Shown piece by piece: positions 18,104 to 27,642 of a stretch of 64,000 nucleotides of DNA (positions are counted from its first letter, which is position 1; each line of letters starts with the position of its first letter). The translations under genes were made by a program, and so were the position numbers. The notes beneath the pieces were generated by a model that saw nothing but the letters and a program-made list of their open reading frames with translations, did not search any database and was not told where the DNA came from. The DNA comes from an uncultured Prevotella sp. (lineage in GTDB: Bacteria; Bacteroidota; Bacteroidia; Bacteroidales; Bacteroidaceae), in assembly GCA_905236455.1 (NCBI GenBank), contig CAJOPT010000073.1, forward strand, positions 26,504 to 90,503. Direction: 5' to 3'.

Positions 18104-19984
18104 ATGAAAAAGAAAATATATTTATCAACAATTGCAGTTCTGCTCGCGGGAATGACTCTCACAAGCTGTGACGACTTCCTTGAGGCAGAGAACAGGACCG
18201 CCGGAGGTCAGACTGCAGATGACTATTTCGGACAGGATGCGTCAACCTACCTTGTTGCCACATATAACAGTCTGAAGAGCATCGTATACAACCCAGCACT
18301 CTATTGCCAAGGTACAGACTTGTATATCATGACCCGCGGCAAGGCTGCCGGTGAGTTCAATGAGTATACTATGACCGACGAGAACAGCACCGTTACGAAC
18401 TATTACTCCAACGTGTACAAAACCATCAACTACGCAAACGGTGTTATCTCATACGGAGCTGAGGGTACAACAGTGACTGACGAGGCTCGTTTCCTTCGTG
18501 CATACGGTTACTATCTGCTGACACAACAGTTTGGTGCTGTGCCATACATCACAAGGTATATCAATGACCCGGAGACCAACTATCCGCGCACTCCGCTGAC
18601 AGAGATCTATCCAGCATTGATAGCCGAGCTGACAGACCTCTACAACAACTCATCACTTGCCGCTCAGGATCATACCGGTAGGGCAAGCAAGCAGGCTGTT
18701 GCCGCATTGCTCGCAAAGGTTTATCTTGCAGCAGGATGGGATCTTGACACCCCAGCTAATGACATCGCAAAGGGTACATACTCTGTAAACAGCACCGCCA
18801 ACTTCACAGAGGCTGCGGCATGGGCAGAGAAAGCCATCAATGGTATTCAGCTTACTATGTCATTCGCAGACAAATGGAGCCCTTCAAACGAGGGCAACGC
18901 AGAGGAAATCTTCTCTGTACAGTACGACCGTGCCGGTTATCCTGGTGACGCTTCTGACGCTGGTCACAGCATGCAGAACAACTTCGGTGGATACTACGGA
19001 GCCTGCACAACCACTGGTGAGAAGAACGTAAGCAGTGAGGATGCTCAGTCACAAAAGAGTATGTATCTCTTCGAGAAAGGTGACAAACGTTACGATGCAA
19101 CCTACATGACTACCATGTGGAATGGCACAATGGAGAGTGCCACCAAAGCTAAGTGGGGTTCTGAGGGTTACTATGCATACTACAACGTTGATGACCCAGG
19201 TAAGAACCTGATTATCGCCCATCGTTACTTCCCATTCTATGTAACTGAGGCTGAGGCTGAGGCTGAGTTCGCAGCAAACAAGAAGCTGTATGCTAATCCT
19301 ACTGTTGACGGCAGCCTGAAGTACATCACACAGGTGACCGCCGACATCCTGACCTTGCCAAACGTAATCCATTACACCTTCAAGGCTGACGGATCGGTTG
19401 ACAAGAAGACTACACAGGCTATCGCCACTTACAACGTACAGACCAGCAATGGCGTGTGCGTCAAGAAGTTCGATGACCCTGAGTCTGCACAGCTCACAGG
19501 TAGCAACTGCTTCCGTGACATCGTTCTGTTCCATGTCAGCGACATGTACCTGATTGCTGCTGAGGCTTACCTCATGGCAGGTCAGACAGCACAGGCTCTG
19601 GCAAAGGTTAACGCTGTTCGCCAGCGTGCAGGACTCGCAGCTCTTAGCTCTTTCGATGACTATATTCAGAATCATGTCAATTACGGCACAACAAGCTCAT
19701 TCACGTTCAACAATCTGGATGTAATCCTTGACGAGCGTGCCCGCGAGCTGTATGCAGAGGGACACCGCTGGATGGACCTCCGCCGCACAAAGCAGCTTGT
19801 CCGCTACAATGTTGAGTTCAATGAATATGTAACAACACCTGCTAAGATGATGGACGTCGCTGGTACAGCATATAAACTCTACCGTCCTATTCCTGCAAAC
19901 GAGATCAGTGCTAACACTGGTATCTCTAATGCAGACCAGAACCCTGGCTATGGTGCTCCTGTCTCAACAACTGACGCTGAATAA
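18104..19984 (+). CDS. SusD/RagB family nutrient-binding outer membrane lipoprotein
   Basis: Surface glycan-binding lid of the SusC transporter. 626 residues with a lipoprotein signal (GMTLTSC, Cys23), then the SusD N-terminal DDFLEAENR and a helical TPR-rich core (ARFLRAYGYYLLTQQFGAVPYIT; DMYLIAAEAYLMAGQTAQALAKVNAVRQRAG), ending with the conserved LDERARELYAEGHRWMDLRRT and RPIPANEI. Operonic with susC (20 bp gap). An EAEAEAEF stretch lies around residue 384. Confidence 0.96.
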   Translation: MKKKIYLSTIAVLLAGMTLTSCDDFLEAENRTAGGQTADDYFGQDASTYLVATYNSLKSIVYNPALYCQGTDLYIMTRGKAAGEFNEYTMTDENSTVTNYYSNVYKTINYANGVISYGAEGTTVTDEARFLRAYGYYLLTQQFGAVPYITRYINDPETNYPRTPLTEIYPALIAELTDLYNNSSLAAQDHTGRASKQAVAALLAKVYLAAGWDLDTPANDIAKGTYSVNSTANFTEAAAWAEKAINGIQLTMSFADKWSPSNEGNAEEIFSVQYDRAGYPGDASDAGHSMQNNFGGYYGACTTTGEKNVSSEDAQSQKSMYLFEKGDKRYDATYMTTMWNGTMESATKAKWGSEGYYAYYNVDDPGKNLIIAHRYFPFYVTEAEAEAEFAANKKLYANPTVDGSLKYITQVTADILTLPNVIHYTFKADGSVDKKTTQAIATYNVQTSNGVCVKKFDDPESAQLTGSNCFRDIVLFHVSDMYLIAAEAYLMAGQTAQALAKVNAVRQRAGLAALSSFDDYIQNHVNYGTTSSFTFNNLDVILDERARELYAEGHRWMDLRRTKQLVRYNVEFNEYVTTPAKMMDVAGTAYKLYRPIPANEISANTGISNADQNPGYGAPVSTTDAE

Positions 19985-20023
19985 AAAGCCAATTAACTAT
20001 AAAACAATAAATAAGGCACAATT

Positions 20024-20494
20024 ATGAAAAAGTTTATATATTCACTTGCAGCCGTATTAGCTCTCAGCTGTACATTCATCTCGTGCGGTAGCGATGACGA
20101 TGATGAGAATATCTCATACTCTACCACACCAGAGAAAGCTACTGTTGGAACTTACAATGGTACGTTCACTAAGCAACTGACTGATTCGGAAGACGCACCT
20201 GAGACAGGATCAGGAACCATTACATTATCAGACTCTGGTATTACTGGTGTGTCAAACGTGGAATTCAGCTGCCCGACATTGGGGATTGACGCTACATCCG
20301 TAGCAAATATCGCCAACGCAAACAGAGGGTTCTACTTCCTGAACCAGATTGTAAGCGCAAGCAATACTTTAGAGACAGCATTCTCCGGACGTATTGACGA
20401 AGGCGGTAACATGGTTGTACGCTTCTCAAAGTCAATGAAGGTTGGTAGAAAGAACTATACTTACACCTTCGTATTCGAGGGAGCAAAGCAATAA
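20024..20494 (+). CDS. small surface lipoprotein in the SusE position
   Basis: 156 residues with a lipoprotein signal (CTFISC, Cys21), an acidic GSDDDDEN stretch typical of surface-exported Bacteroidetes lipoproteins, and then a beta-rich domain: GTYNGTFTKQLTD, GSGTITLSDSGITGVSNVEF, FSGRIDEGGNMVVRFSKSMK, YTYTFVFEGAKQ. The strand pattern suggests a calycin-like or small beta-barrel domain. I do not recognise the family. It lies 39 bp after susD and is followed by a terminator, so it is the last gene of the susCD unit and may bind the same glycan. Confidence 0.7.
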   Translation: MKKFIYSLAAVLALSCTFISCGSDDDDENISYSTTPEKATVGTYNGTFTKQLTDSEDAPETGSGTITLSDSGITGVSNVEFSCPTLGIDATSVANIANANRGFYFLNQIVSASNTLETAFSGRIDEGGNMVVRFSKSMKVGRKNYTYTFVFEGAKQ

Positions 20495-20502
20495 TCCTTA
20501 AA

Positions 20503-20538
20503 ATGCCTGTGGTGGAACATGACTTTCACCACAGGCAT
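20503..20538 (+). terminator. terminator of the susCD operon
   Basis: 12-bp stem ATGCCTGTGGTG / CACCACAGGCAT with a 12-nt loop, 9 bp after the lipoprotein stop and followed by an A-rich rather than T-rich run. Confidence 0.7.
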
Positions 20539-20605
20539 ACATAAAAAAGAAACAGTATAACTGTTATATGATCATTTAATTATTAATTTTTTAAACTTTA
20601 AAGTT

Positions 20606-21556
20606 ATGAAAAAGTATTTACTAAGTGCAGTTGCATTTGTTGCAGCTATGAGCGCAAGCGCACAGGTTGAGGTAATCCAGGTTGATGCTGACGCTCTCGG
20701 AGTTGGCTCTGATGCCGTAACCCTTACTAAAGGAACATCTTTCGGTGAGATTGCCGGTAAGATTTCTGCCTATGCAGCTTATGACGACTCTTACAAGTCT
20801 GTTGACTGCAAGAACAACGACTACAACAAGGTTTCTGTTGACGGTCAGGAGATTTTGACAAAGGGTGGTATCCAGGGACAGACCAACCCAAAGAACGATG
20901 ATGGCTCTCCAGCTAACACTTTGAAGCCAGCTACCGGTGGTGCAGTTATCGGTTTGACCGCTGACGCTGACGGTTGGGTTTATGTAGTAAGCAAGCTGTC
21001 TTCTAACAAGCAGTACACAGTATTCGAGGAAGGCGAGCCTATTGGTTACTCTCTGACTATGGAAATCATTGATGACCACTTCGCAGATGGCGTTCTTTCT
21101 TACAAACTCGTTGGTGAGGGTGAGTACAACATCCTTCCTGCATCAATGGCTCCACTGCCATGGGCAGAGAGAATCGCTTTGAATATTCCATCACATGAGG
21201 AAACAGATGCTGAAGGTAATGTAACGGTTAAATATGACTATGAGATTAAGAAGAATGGTCTTGGTGTAATCTTCTTCCCAGTAGCAGCAGATTGCAAGTA
21301 TGAGGTTTGCGCTTCAGGTTCTAAGATCTCTTTCAGTGGCTTTGCATACAGCCCAACAGAGGCTACTGAGGTTCTCGTAAAGAACGACGATGGTGCCGTT
21401 AAGGATATCCTTACTCCACTGACAGCTGTTAAGACTATCAACGTTGCTCCTACAGCTAACGTAAATGCTCCAATGTACAACGTTGCTGGTCAGCAGGTAA
21501 ATGCTTCTTACAAGGGCATCGTTCTGCAGAATGGCAAGAAGTACATCAACAAGTAA
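20606..21556 (+). CDS. secreted protein of unknown function with a C-terminal KGI-LQNGKK tail
   Basis: 316 residues: signal peptide (about 1-19, AAMSASA), then a beta-rich domain (GGAVIGLTADADGWVYVV, KYEVCASGSKISFSGFAY) and a C-terminal segment APMYNVAGQQV...YKGIVLQNGKKYINK. Such tails (YN.AGQ.V ... KGI...NGKK) end many secreted Prevotella proteins and resemble export or sorting tails; that role is inferred. I do not recognise the main domain. It follows the susCD terminator and has its own terminator, so it is probably a separate unit functioning with the locus. A palindrome (AACAGT-ATA-ACTGTT, 20551-20565) lies upstream. Confidence 0.75.
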   Translation: MKKYLLSAVAFVAAMSASAQVEVIQVDADALGVGSDAVTLTKGTSFGEIAGKISAYAAYDDSYKSVDCKNNDYNKVSVDGQEILTKGGIQGQTNPKNDDGSPANTLKPATGGAVIGLTADADGWVYVVSKLSSNKQYTVFEEGEPIGYSLTMEIIDDHFADGVLSYKLVGEGEYNILPASMAPLPWAERIALNIPSHEETDAEGNVTVKYDYEIKKNGLGVIFFPVAADCKYEVCASGSKISFSGFAYSPTEATEVLVKNDDGAVKDILTPLTAVKTINVAPTANVNAPMYNVAGQQVNASYKGIVLQNGKKYINK

Positions 21557-21582
21557 TCAATAAACTATTGTTGATATTTAAT

Positions 21583-21619
21583 AAAATGGGATGTCTCACA
21601 CAGGAGGCATCCCATTTTT
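21583..21619 (+). terminator. bidirectional terminator between the secreted protein and pectinesterase genes
   Basis: Stem AAAATGGGATG / CATCCCATTTT with an inner paired extension and a T run. It can serve both converging units. Confidence 0.85.
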
Positions 21620-21697
21620 GTTTGCTAATAGCTGATAAAGTATCTTTCGGTTATCCGTCTTATTGCAAGAAACGTCCGTTCTTTTATTTGATTTAAG

Positions 21698-22717
21698 CTA
21701 TATAATCCAGCTGGTGTCGCCGAATACTTCTTTGATGGTAATCTTGGCAGCCTCTTTCTTGGTGAGCTGCTGGCTCCATGTCACGCGGGCTTTCGGCTGG
21801 AAACCGGCACCGCTGTTGTTGTATTCTTGGTAGCGTACTATTCCTTCTGCCGCCGGATCATGGTAGTCTGTCCAGTTCTGCCAGCCCTCAGCTGTTATAT
21901 GTGCTCCCATCTCGGAGTTCATGAACAGGGTGTGTGCGTATGCGCGCCATGGTCGTCCAAGGTAGACCTTGTCAACTCCCTCTGCGGCAGTCAGTCTGCA
22001 ATGGTTGAATATATATCCGTATTTAACATCCTGGGGCGTTGAGGCTGCAGTGATGTATGAGTTTACCTTGCTCTTTATCTCACAGTTCTCAAACCATGCC
22101 GTGGAAGGACCGAAGATAAAGTCTGTCGTTCCTTCAATGTAGCAGTCCTTAAAGAACAAGCGTGTATTGGCTACACCGGTATATACCGTGTCCTGGTTGC
22201 CAAGAAGCTTGCAGTTTACGAAGACAAGCTTATCACCTTCGGTATGGAGTGCTACTGCCTGTCCCAGCTTCTCAGCGTTGTTTTCTATGGTGATGTCGCG
22301 GAAAGTGATATTAGAGCCTTCCACCTTCACGGTATATGTGCGGAATGTGCCCATAGACTGCGTGCCAGGCATTGGCATGGAGGAATCTGCATTAGGCTCT
22401 GCGCCAATCTTTGGAATCTTGACATTGGCATGGTCATCATAGGAGATGATAGTATTGTCACGGTCCTCACCAATGATCTCAATGTTTGTCAGCCATGATG
22501 GGATGATAACTTTCTCTTTGTATGTGCCTTTCTTTACAAAGATTACTTTTTTGTATTCCATGAAGGCGCGACAAACTTCCACTGCCTCATTGATTGTTCG
22601 GAACTGACCCGTACCGTCACGCGCGACAATAAGCGTGTCGGTATTGTCATATTTACCACGGGCGTTAGCAGTTAGTGCCATGAGCAGGCACAGTGTGAAA
22701 ATGAAATTCTGTTTCAT
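21698..22717 (-). CDS. pectinesterase (CE8)
   Basis: Removes methyl esters from homogalacturonan. 339 residues: signal peptide (about 1-19), then a right-handed beta-helix with all family signatures: QAVAL (153-157), QDT with catalytic D176, DFIFG with D199, and LGRPW with R255. Starts 28 bp after the rel stop on the same strand with no visible promoter, so it is probably the last gene of the parA-parB-DUF5683-rel transcript, an odd place for a CAZyme. Convergent with the SusCD locus. Confidence 0.94.
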   Translation of the reverse strand: MKQNFIFTLCLLMALTANARGKYDNTDTLIVARDGTGQFRTINEAVEVCRAFMEYKKVIFVKKGTYKEKVIIPSWLTNIEIIGEDRDNTIISYDDHANVKIPKIGAEPNADSSMPMPGTQSMGTFRTYTVKVEGSNITFRDITIENNAEKLGQAVALHTEGDKLVFVNCKLLGNQDTVYTGVANTRLFFKDCYIEGTTDFIFGPSTAWFENCEIKSKVNSYITAASTPQDVKYGYIFNHCRLTAAEGVDKVYLGRPWRAYAHTLFMNSEMGAHITAEGWQNWTDYHDPAAEGIVRYQEYNNSGAGFQPKARVTWSQQLTKKEAAKITIKEVFGDTSWII

Positions 22718-22745
22718 TTTTATGAATTATGAAGGTTAGTAAGAT

Positions 22746-25016
22746 TTATATTATTTGTGACACCTCTTGGAGGTCATGGATTTTCTTGAGGCTGTCAATG
22801 ATGACCTGGACGTCCTCACGGTCATGCACGCGCAGCTCGATACTCCCGTCGAAGATACCACTGTCGCTTGATATGGTAATCTTGCGGATATTCACACCTA
22901 ACTCCTCTGAGAGGATCTCGGAGAGGTCTAACAAAAGACCTTTCCTGTCGATGCCTCTCAGGCGTATGGTAGCATCGAAGAACAAATGCTTGTGCATCTC
23001 CCATTTGGCATCGAGAATCCTATTGCCGAAGCTCGCTTTCAGTTTCGAGGCTACCGGACAAGCTCTCTTGTGTATCTCTATATGCTTCTTGTTGTCAATA
23101 TATCCCAGAATGTCATCTCCTGGTATAGGGTGGCAGCATTGTGGGAATATAAACTGGTTGATGTTTTCTTCGGAGATGAAGATGGGCTTCTTCTTGTTGA
23201 AGTCCTTTTCTACAATATAATACTCTGGCTTTTTTGCTTCCTCCTTTTTCTTCTCACCACTGTGATTTATAAACGGCACAAACTTTCGCCAGGTTGGTAT
23301 GTTCTGTTGCTTCTTTCCGCTCAACTCATCAAGGTCGTTGTCGCCAAGAATGATGTTTTTCTCACCAATAGCTTGAAGCAGACTCTCATGTTTACGTTGC
23401 TCATGCAGGTCACAGAGCTTGTCAAGGACAGATGAGTTCAATTCCATGCCATTCTTCTGTAGCCATTGCTGCAGAATCTCTTCACCTTTCTTCTGCACCT
23501 CCCTTGCCTCACGACGTATGATGGTCTGAATCTTACCTTTCGCCTTTGCTGTGCTGACGAAGTTAATCCAGTTGGCTTGCACGTGCTGTGACTTTGATGT
23601 GAGTATCTCAACCTGGTCGCCACTTTGTAGCTTATGGCTCAAAGGCACCAGCTTGTGGTTGACCTTTGCACCGATGCAGTGGCTTCCAAGGAAGGTGTGT
23701 ATCTGGAATGCGAAGTCGAGTGCCGTACATCCTGCCGGCATAGTCTTAATCTCACCCTTAGGAGTGAACACGAAAATCTCGGATGCAAAAAGGTTTAGCT
23801 TGATGGCATCAAGAAAGTCCATGGCATCAGGCTGTGGGTCGTCAAGAATCTCTTTTATTGTGCGGAGCCAGTCATTGAGCTCGCCCTCATCCTCAGTCAC
23901 TTCCTTGCCGTCTTTATATTGCCAATGTGCTGCAAAGCCTTGTTCGGCAATCTCATCCATCCTGTCTGATCGTATTTGAACTTCAATCCATCGTCCTTGT
24001 TTAGACATAAGGGTTACATGCAGGGCTTGGTATCCGTTGGCTTTTGGATGGTTTACCCAATCACGCAACCTGTCAGGATGGCTTTTATAGATCTTGTTTA
24101 TCGCCACATAGATATTGAAGCAGTCGTTGACTTCTTCATCGCGCCTACGTGGGGTGAAGATAATCCTGACGGCGAGGATGTCGTAAATCTCGTCAAAGGT
24201 GACATGCTTTGTCTGCATCTTGTTCCAGATGGAGTAGGGGCTTTTAATACGAGCCTTGATAGTGTATTCCAACCCCATCTTGTCAAGCTCCTCACGTATG
24301 GGATCGGTAAAGCTCTTGAAAAGTGTGTCGCGTGATGCCTGTGTCGTTGCGAGCTTACGATTTATGGCATTATATGCATCCGGGTGCTCATATTTGAAAC
24401 TTAGGTCCTCAAGCTCAGTCTTCACCTTATTCAACCCTAACCTGTTGGCAAGGGGAGAGTAAATATAAAGTGTCTCACCTGCAATCTTATATTGCTTGTT
24501 GGCTGGTTGAGACTCTAATGTCCGCATATTGTGGAGGCGGTCGCATATCTTTATCAGGATGACACGGATGTCATCGCTCATCGTCAGCAACAGCTTCTTG
24601 AAGTTTTCAGCTTGTGCTGAGGCTTGTTCTCCGAAGATGCCGCCACTGATTTTCGTAAGTCCATCGACAATCTGTGCTATTTTTGAACCGAAAATATTCT
24701 CGATGTCTTCAGTTGTATAGTCGGTGTCCTCCACCACGTCATGAAGAAGGGCGGAGCAAATGCTCGTTGAACCCAGTCCGATTTCCTCACATGCGATTTG
24801 TGCCACGGCTATCGGGTGCATGATATACGGCTCACCAGAAAGCCGTCTCACTCCTTTATGTGCTTGTTTGGCAAAGTTGAAAGCCTGTGTTATGATATCG
24901 ACTTTCTTTCGATGTGGGGATGCGAGGTATGTATCTATAAGGTGCTGGAATGCTTGGTTGACGATCTTCTCGTCATCCATCTCGTTTATATCGGGTTTCT
25001 TTGTGGCGTCGTTCAT
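22746..25016 (-). CDS. bifunctional (p)ppGpp synthetase/hydrolase, Rel/SpoT type
   Basis: Stringent-response enzyme. 756 residues: HD hydrolase domain with H67 (IMHPIA) and H92-D93 (HDVVEDTDYT), both intact; synthetase domain with KSPYSIWNKM and EVQIRSDRMDEIAEQGFAAHW; TGS domain (FTPKGEIKTMPAGCTALDFA); conserved Cys in FPQCCHPIPGDDILGY; and a C-terminal ACT domain (GLLLDLSEIL). The intact HD motif argues for a bifunctional Rel rather than a synthesis-only RelA. Fourth gene of the parA operon. Confidence 0.96.
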   Translation of the reverse strand: MNDATKKPDINEMDDEKIVNQAFQHLIDTYLASPHRKKVDIITQAFNFAKQAHKGVRRLSGEPYIMHPIAVAQIACEEIGLGSTSICSALLHDVVEDTDYTTEDIENIFGSKIAQIVDGLTKISGGIFGEQASAQAENFKKLLLTMSDDIRVILIKICDRLHNMRTLESQPANKQYKIAGETLYIYSPLANRLGLNKVKTELEDLSFKYEHPDAYNAINRKLATTQASRDTLFKSFTDPIREELDKMGLEYTIKARIKSPYSIWNKMQTKHVTFDEIYDILAVRIIFTPRRRDEEVNDCFNIYVAINKIYKSHPDRLRDWVNHPKANGYQALHVTLMSKQGRWIEVQIRSDRMDEIAEQGFAAHWQYKDGKEVTEDEGELNDWLRTIKEILDDPQPDAMDFLDAIKLNLFASEIFVFTPKGEIKTMPAGCTALDFAFQIHTFLGSHCIGAKVNHKLVPLSHKLQSGDQVEILTSKSQHVQANWINFVSTAKAKGKIQTIIRREAREVQKKGEEILQQWLQKNGMELNSSVLDKLCDLHEQRKHESLLQAIGEKNIILGDNDLDELSGKKQQNIPTWRKFVPFINHSGEKKKEEAKKPEYYIVEKDFNKKKPIFISEENINQFIFPQCCHPIPGDDILGYIDNKKHIEIHKRACPVASKLKASFGNRILDAKWEMHKHLFFDATIRLRGIDRKGLLLDLSEILSEELGVNIRKITISSDSGIFDGSIELRVHDREDVQVIIDSLKKIHDLQEVSQII

Positions 25017-25061
25017 GTGTATATGTTTTTAGGGATTGAATTATAGAGGTGTCGTAATGTC

Positions 25062-25799
25062 TTAAAACGTAAGGCTGCATCCTAATCCTATAGCTGAAGA
25101 GCTGAATGGGTTCTTTGCGTTCTGGTTAGTGATGACAGTGGGTGCGACCCTGATACTCAAGTCGTCGGATATGTCAAATTCAGAGAGTGAGGCGTCAACG
25201 TATGCGTCGATGATGGATAAAGCGTATACTCCGATAGCAACAAAGACGCTCAAGTCACGATACCTTCTGTATCTGTCTTTCCTTTTCCTGAACACCTCCT
25301 GGTATTGAGCCATGTTGCTTTCTGTAATCTCCGCCCCTAAATGCAGAAAGGAGTTGTAGCTTTGGGTGTTAGGGTCAGAGTCCATGATATCCATATACGC
25401 CTGTGAGTAGTCATGATACATCTGGTTGTTCCAAGTCATGGCGTAGATACAGCCTACAAATCCTCCGTATATGATTGGTAGCTTCCAGTATTTACGGTTA
25501 TAGATCTGTCCTGCTCCAGGCAAAACAATAGCCAGCCACATTGCTCTCTTGGGATCGGGCCTCCATTTGCTCCAGTCGCGTTTTTGCTTTAAAGGAATGG
25601 TGTCGGAAAAAGCGATCTCCAGTTCCTTGTCTTGCTTAAGCACGATAGGGGTCTCGGTAAGAAGCGAGTCGTCGGGGTATATGATAGTAATGGCACTGTC
25701 GCCCTCCACATCCTGTGCGAGGGCGTCACTATAGCCAATCATTAGCAATAATGCTACCGTAGCTATGCTTCTTACTATGTAGCCGAGATGTTCCGTCAC
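25062..25799 (-). CDS. DUF5683 domain-containing membrane protein
   Basis: 245 residues with a signal peptide (VALLLMIGYSDALAQ) and a domain containing WRPDPKRAMWLAIVLPGAGQIYNRKYWKLPIIYGGFVG (conserved P-G-x-G-Q-x-Y-N), with hydrophobic segments around 88-125 and near residue 190. The P-G-A-G-Q-I-Y-N signature and the position after parB are typical of DUF5683 in Bacteroidetes. Function unknown; location suggests an envelope role. Starts 7 bp after parB. Confidence 0.78.
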   Translation of the reverse strand: MTEHLGYIVRSIATVALLLMIGYSDALAQDVEGDSAITIIYPDDSLLTETPIVLKQDKELEIAFSDTIPLKQKRDWSKWRPDPKRAMWLAIVLPGAGQIYNRKYWKLPIIYGGFVGCIYAMTWNNQMYHDYSQAYMDIMDSDPNTQSYNSFLHLGAEITESNMAQYQEVFRKRKDRYRRYRDLSVFVAIGVYALSIIDAYVDASLSEFDISDDLSIRVAPTVITNQNAKNPFSSSAIGLGCSLTF

Positions 25800-25806
25800 T
25801 TGAAAA

Positions 25807-26715
25807 CTATTGTTTCAGTTTGTCGAAGACATGCATGATATGTTCCAGCTCTTCCTCTGACGCAAAAGGGATGCTGATTTTCCCCTTGCCTTTGGCATTA
25901 TAGCTCATTTGTATCTTTGTGTCAAAGAACTTTGACAAGCGGTTCTTCAGGATGTTAAACTCCTCAGGGAGTCTTGACTTGGCAATGATGGTTTTCTTGG
26001 CTGTCTGGATATCCTCACCGTTGTTGAGCTGATGGCAGAGCTCTTCCACTTTGCGTACGGAGTAGCCGTTCTTGTGGATTTCCTTAAACAGTTTAAGCTG
26101 CAATGAAGGACTGCTGAGTGAGAGTAAGGCACGGGCATGTCCCATGTCAATCTCTTTCTTCTGCAATGCCATCTGCACCTGTGCAGGCAGTTTCAACAGG
26201 CGTAGGTAGTTGGCAATAGCTGCGCGGCTCTTGCCGACACGTTCGCTGACCTTCTCCTGTGTCATTCCGCTCTTCTCCAACAAATGCTCGTATGCCAATG
26301 CAATCTCAATGGCGTTTAGATCCTCACGTTGTATATTCTCCACCAAAGCCATTTCCATGACATTCTCATCCTTTATGGTGCGGATATAGGCGGGAATAGC
26401 TGTAAGACCGGCTATCTGAGATGCTCTCCAACGACGCTCTCCGGCAATAATCTGGAATTTACCGTCTTCCATCTGCCTTAAGGTGATGGGCTGGACGATA
26501 CCTAATTGTTTTATACTGTTAGCCAGTTCCTCCAACGCAGCCTGATCGAACTCTCTTCGTGGCTGGTTAGGGTTGGCTTCAATCTGATCAATTGCCACTT
26601 CATTTATAGTGGAACTGCCTTGTGTGCTGACGTCATCTGTTGAAATCAATGCGTCAAGTCCTCTTCCCAAGGCTGCAGTCTTAGTAATCCTGTTGTATTT
26701 CTTACGTACTGCCAT
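25807..26715 (-). CDS. parB: chromosome partitioning protein ParB
   Basis: CTP-dependent DNA clamp that loads at parS and helps segregate the chromosome. 302 residues: GRGLDALI N-terminal ParA-activating motif, the CTPase box GERRWRASQIAGLTAIPAYIR, a helix-turn-helix (MTQEKVSERVGKSRAAIANYLRLLKLP) and a C-terminal dimer segment. Follows parA by 42 bp. Confidence 0.96.
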   Translation of the reverse strand: MAVRKKYNRITKTAALGRGLDALISTDDVSTQGSSTINEVAIDQIEANPNQPRREFDQAALEELANSIKQLGIVQPITLRQMEDGKFQIIAGERRWRASQIAGLTAIPAYIRTIKDENVMEMALVENIQREDLNAIEIALAYEHLLEKSGMTQEKVSERVGKSRAAIANYLRLLKLPAQVQMALQKKEIDMGHARALLSLSSPSLQLKLFKEIHKNGYSVRKVEELCHQLNNGEDIQTAKKTIIAKSRLPEEFNILKNRLSKFFDTKIQMSYNAKGKGKISIPFASEEELEHIMHVFDKLKQ

Positions 26716-26757
26716 AATGAATTTGTTATGTGTAGAGTTTATTTTTGAATGTAGTGG

Positions 26758-27534
26758 TTACTTTTTTGCTTTCTTCTCCCTGCTGATAATCTCCTTGGCA
26801 AGTGCCAGATGGTTCTTCGCACCGGTAGAGTCGGCATCGTACAAGATGGCTGGCAGACCGTGGCTGGGGCTTTCCGACAGTTTTACGTTTCGTTGAATAA
26901 CGGTCTTGAACACCAGTTCCTGGAAATGACGCTTTACTTCGTCATAAATCTGGTTTGCAAGGCGCAGACGTGAGTCATACATAGTGAGAAGGAATCCCTC
27001 AATCTCTAACTTGGGGTTGAGCTTCGTCTTAATAATCTTGATGGTGCTAAGCAGCTTACTGATTCCCTCCAGTGCGAAATACTCGCATTGAACAGGTATT
27101 ATAACTGAGTCTGCCGCAGTCAGTGCATTGACGGTGATAAGTCCTAATGACGGACTGCAGTCTATCAGAATGTAGTCATAGTCGTCACGGATGGGGGCCA
27201 GCAAGTCGCTGACTACCTTCTCACGGCTTTCCAAGTTAAGCATTTCTATTTCTGCACCCACCAAGTCAATATGGCTCGGAATGATGTCAAGTCCTTCTAT
27301 GTCTGTCGTGTATATGGCGTCGCGTACATCAGCATGGTCGATGATGCACTCATAAAGAGAACATTCTACTGTGTTTATGTCAACGCCTAATCCACTTGAT
27401 GCGTTAGCCTGAGGATCTGCGTCAACTACAAGTACTGTTTTCTCCAGTGTGGCGAGTGACGCTGCCAGATTGATAGACGTTGTGGTCTTGCCTACACCGC
27501 CTTTCTGATTAGCTAAGGCTATGATTTTTCCCAT
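26758..27534 (-). CDS. parA: chromosome partitioning ATPase ParA (Soj)
   Basis: Deviant-Walker ATPase acting with ParB. 258 residues: KGGVGKTTTSINLAASLA at 11-28 with the signature Lys of the motif, VVDADPQANAS, and IDCSPSLGLITVNAL. No N-terminal DNA-binding domain, so it is the chromosomal Soj type. First gene of the operon parA-parB-DUF5683-rel-pectinesterase; promoter on the minus strand at 27569-27576. Confidence 0.96.
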   Translation of the reverse strand: MGKIIALANQKGGVGKTTTSINLAASLATLEKTVLVVDADPQANASSGLGVDINTVECSLYECIIDHADVRDAIYTTDIEGLDIIPSHIDLVGAEIEMLNLESREKVVSDLLAPIRDDYDYILIDCSPSLGLITVNALTAADSVIIPVQCEYFALEGISKLLSTIKIIKTKLNPKLEIEGFLLTMYDSRLRLANQIYDEVKRHFQELVFKTVIQRNVKLSESPSHGLPAILYDADSTGAKNHLALAKEIISREKKAKK

Positions 27535-27568
27535 ACTTAATCCTTTTCCTTAAAACAAATTAATTTTG

Positions 27569-27576
27569 CAAAGTTA
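27569..27576 (-). promoter_or_regulatory. parA operon -7 element
   Basis: TAACTTTG on the minus strand; leader about 30 nt. Confidence 0.65.
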
Positions 27577-27618
27577 CAAATATTATTCGAGAATGATGTT
27601 ATTTTAAAGGTTTTTTCG

Positions 27619-27626
27619 TATTTTTG
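27619..27626 (+). promoter_or_regulatory. surE-lpxB -7 element
   Basis: TATTTTTG on the plus strand, 16 nt before the surE ATG, divergent from the parA promoter. Confidence 0.6.
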
Positions 27627-27642
27627 CAATCAAAAAGCGAAG

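Noticed and set aside
20551..20565. AACAGT-ATA-ACTGTT palindrome as a regulator site
   Set aside because: Kept only as a note: short, single copy, and no promoter box nearby to anchor it.
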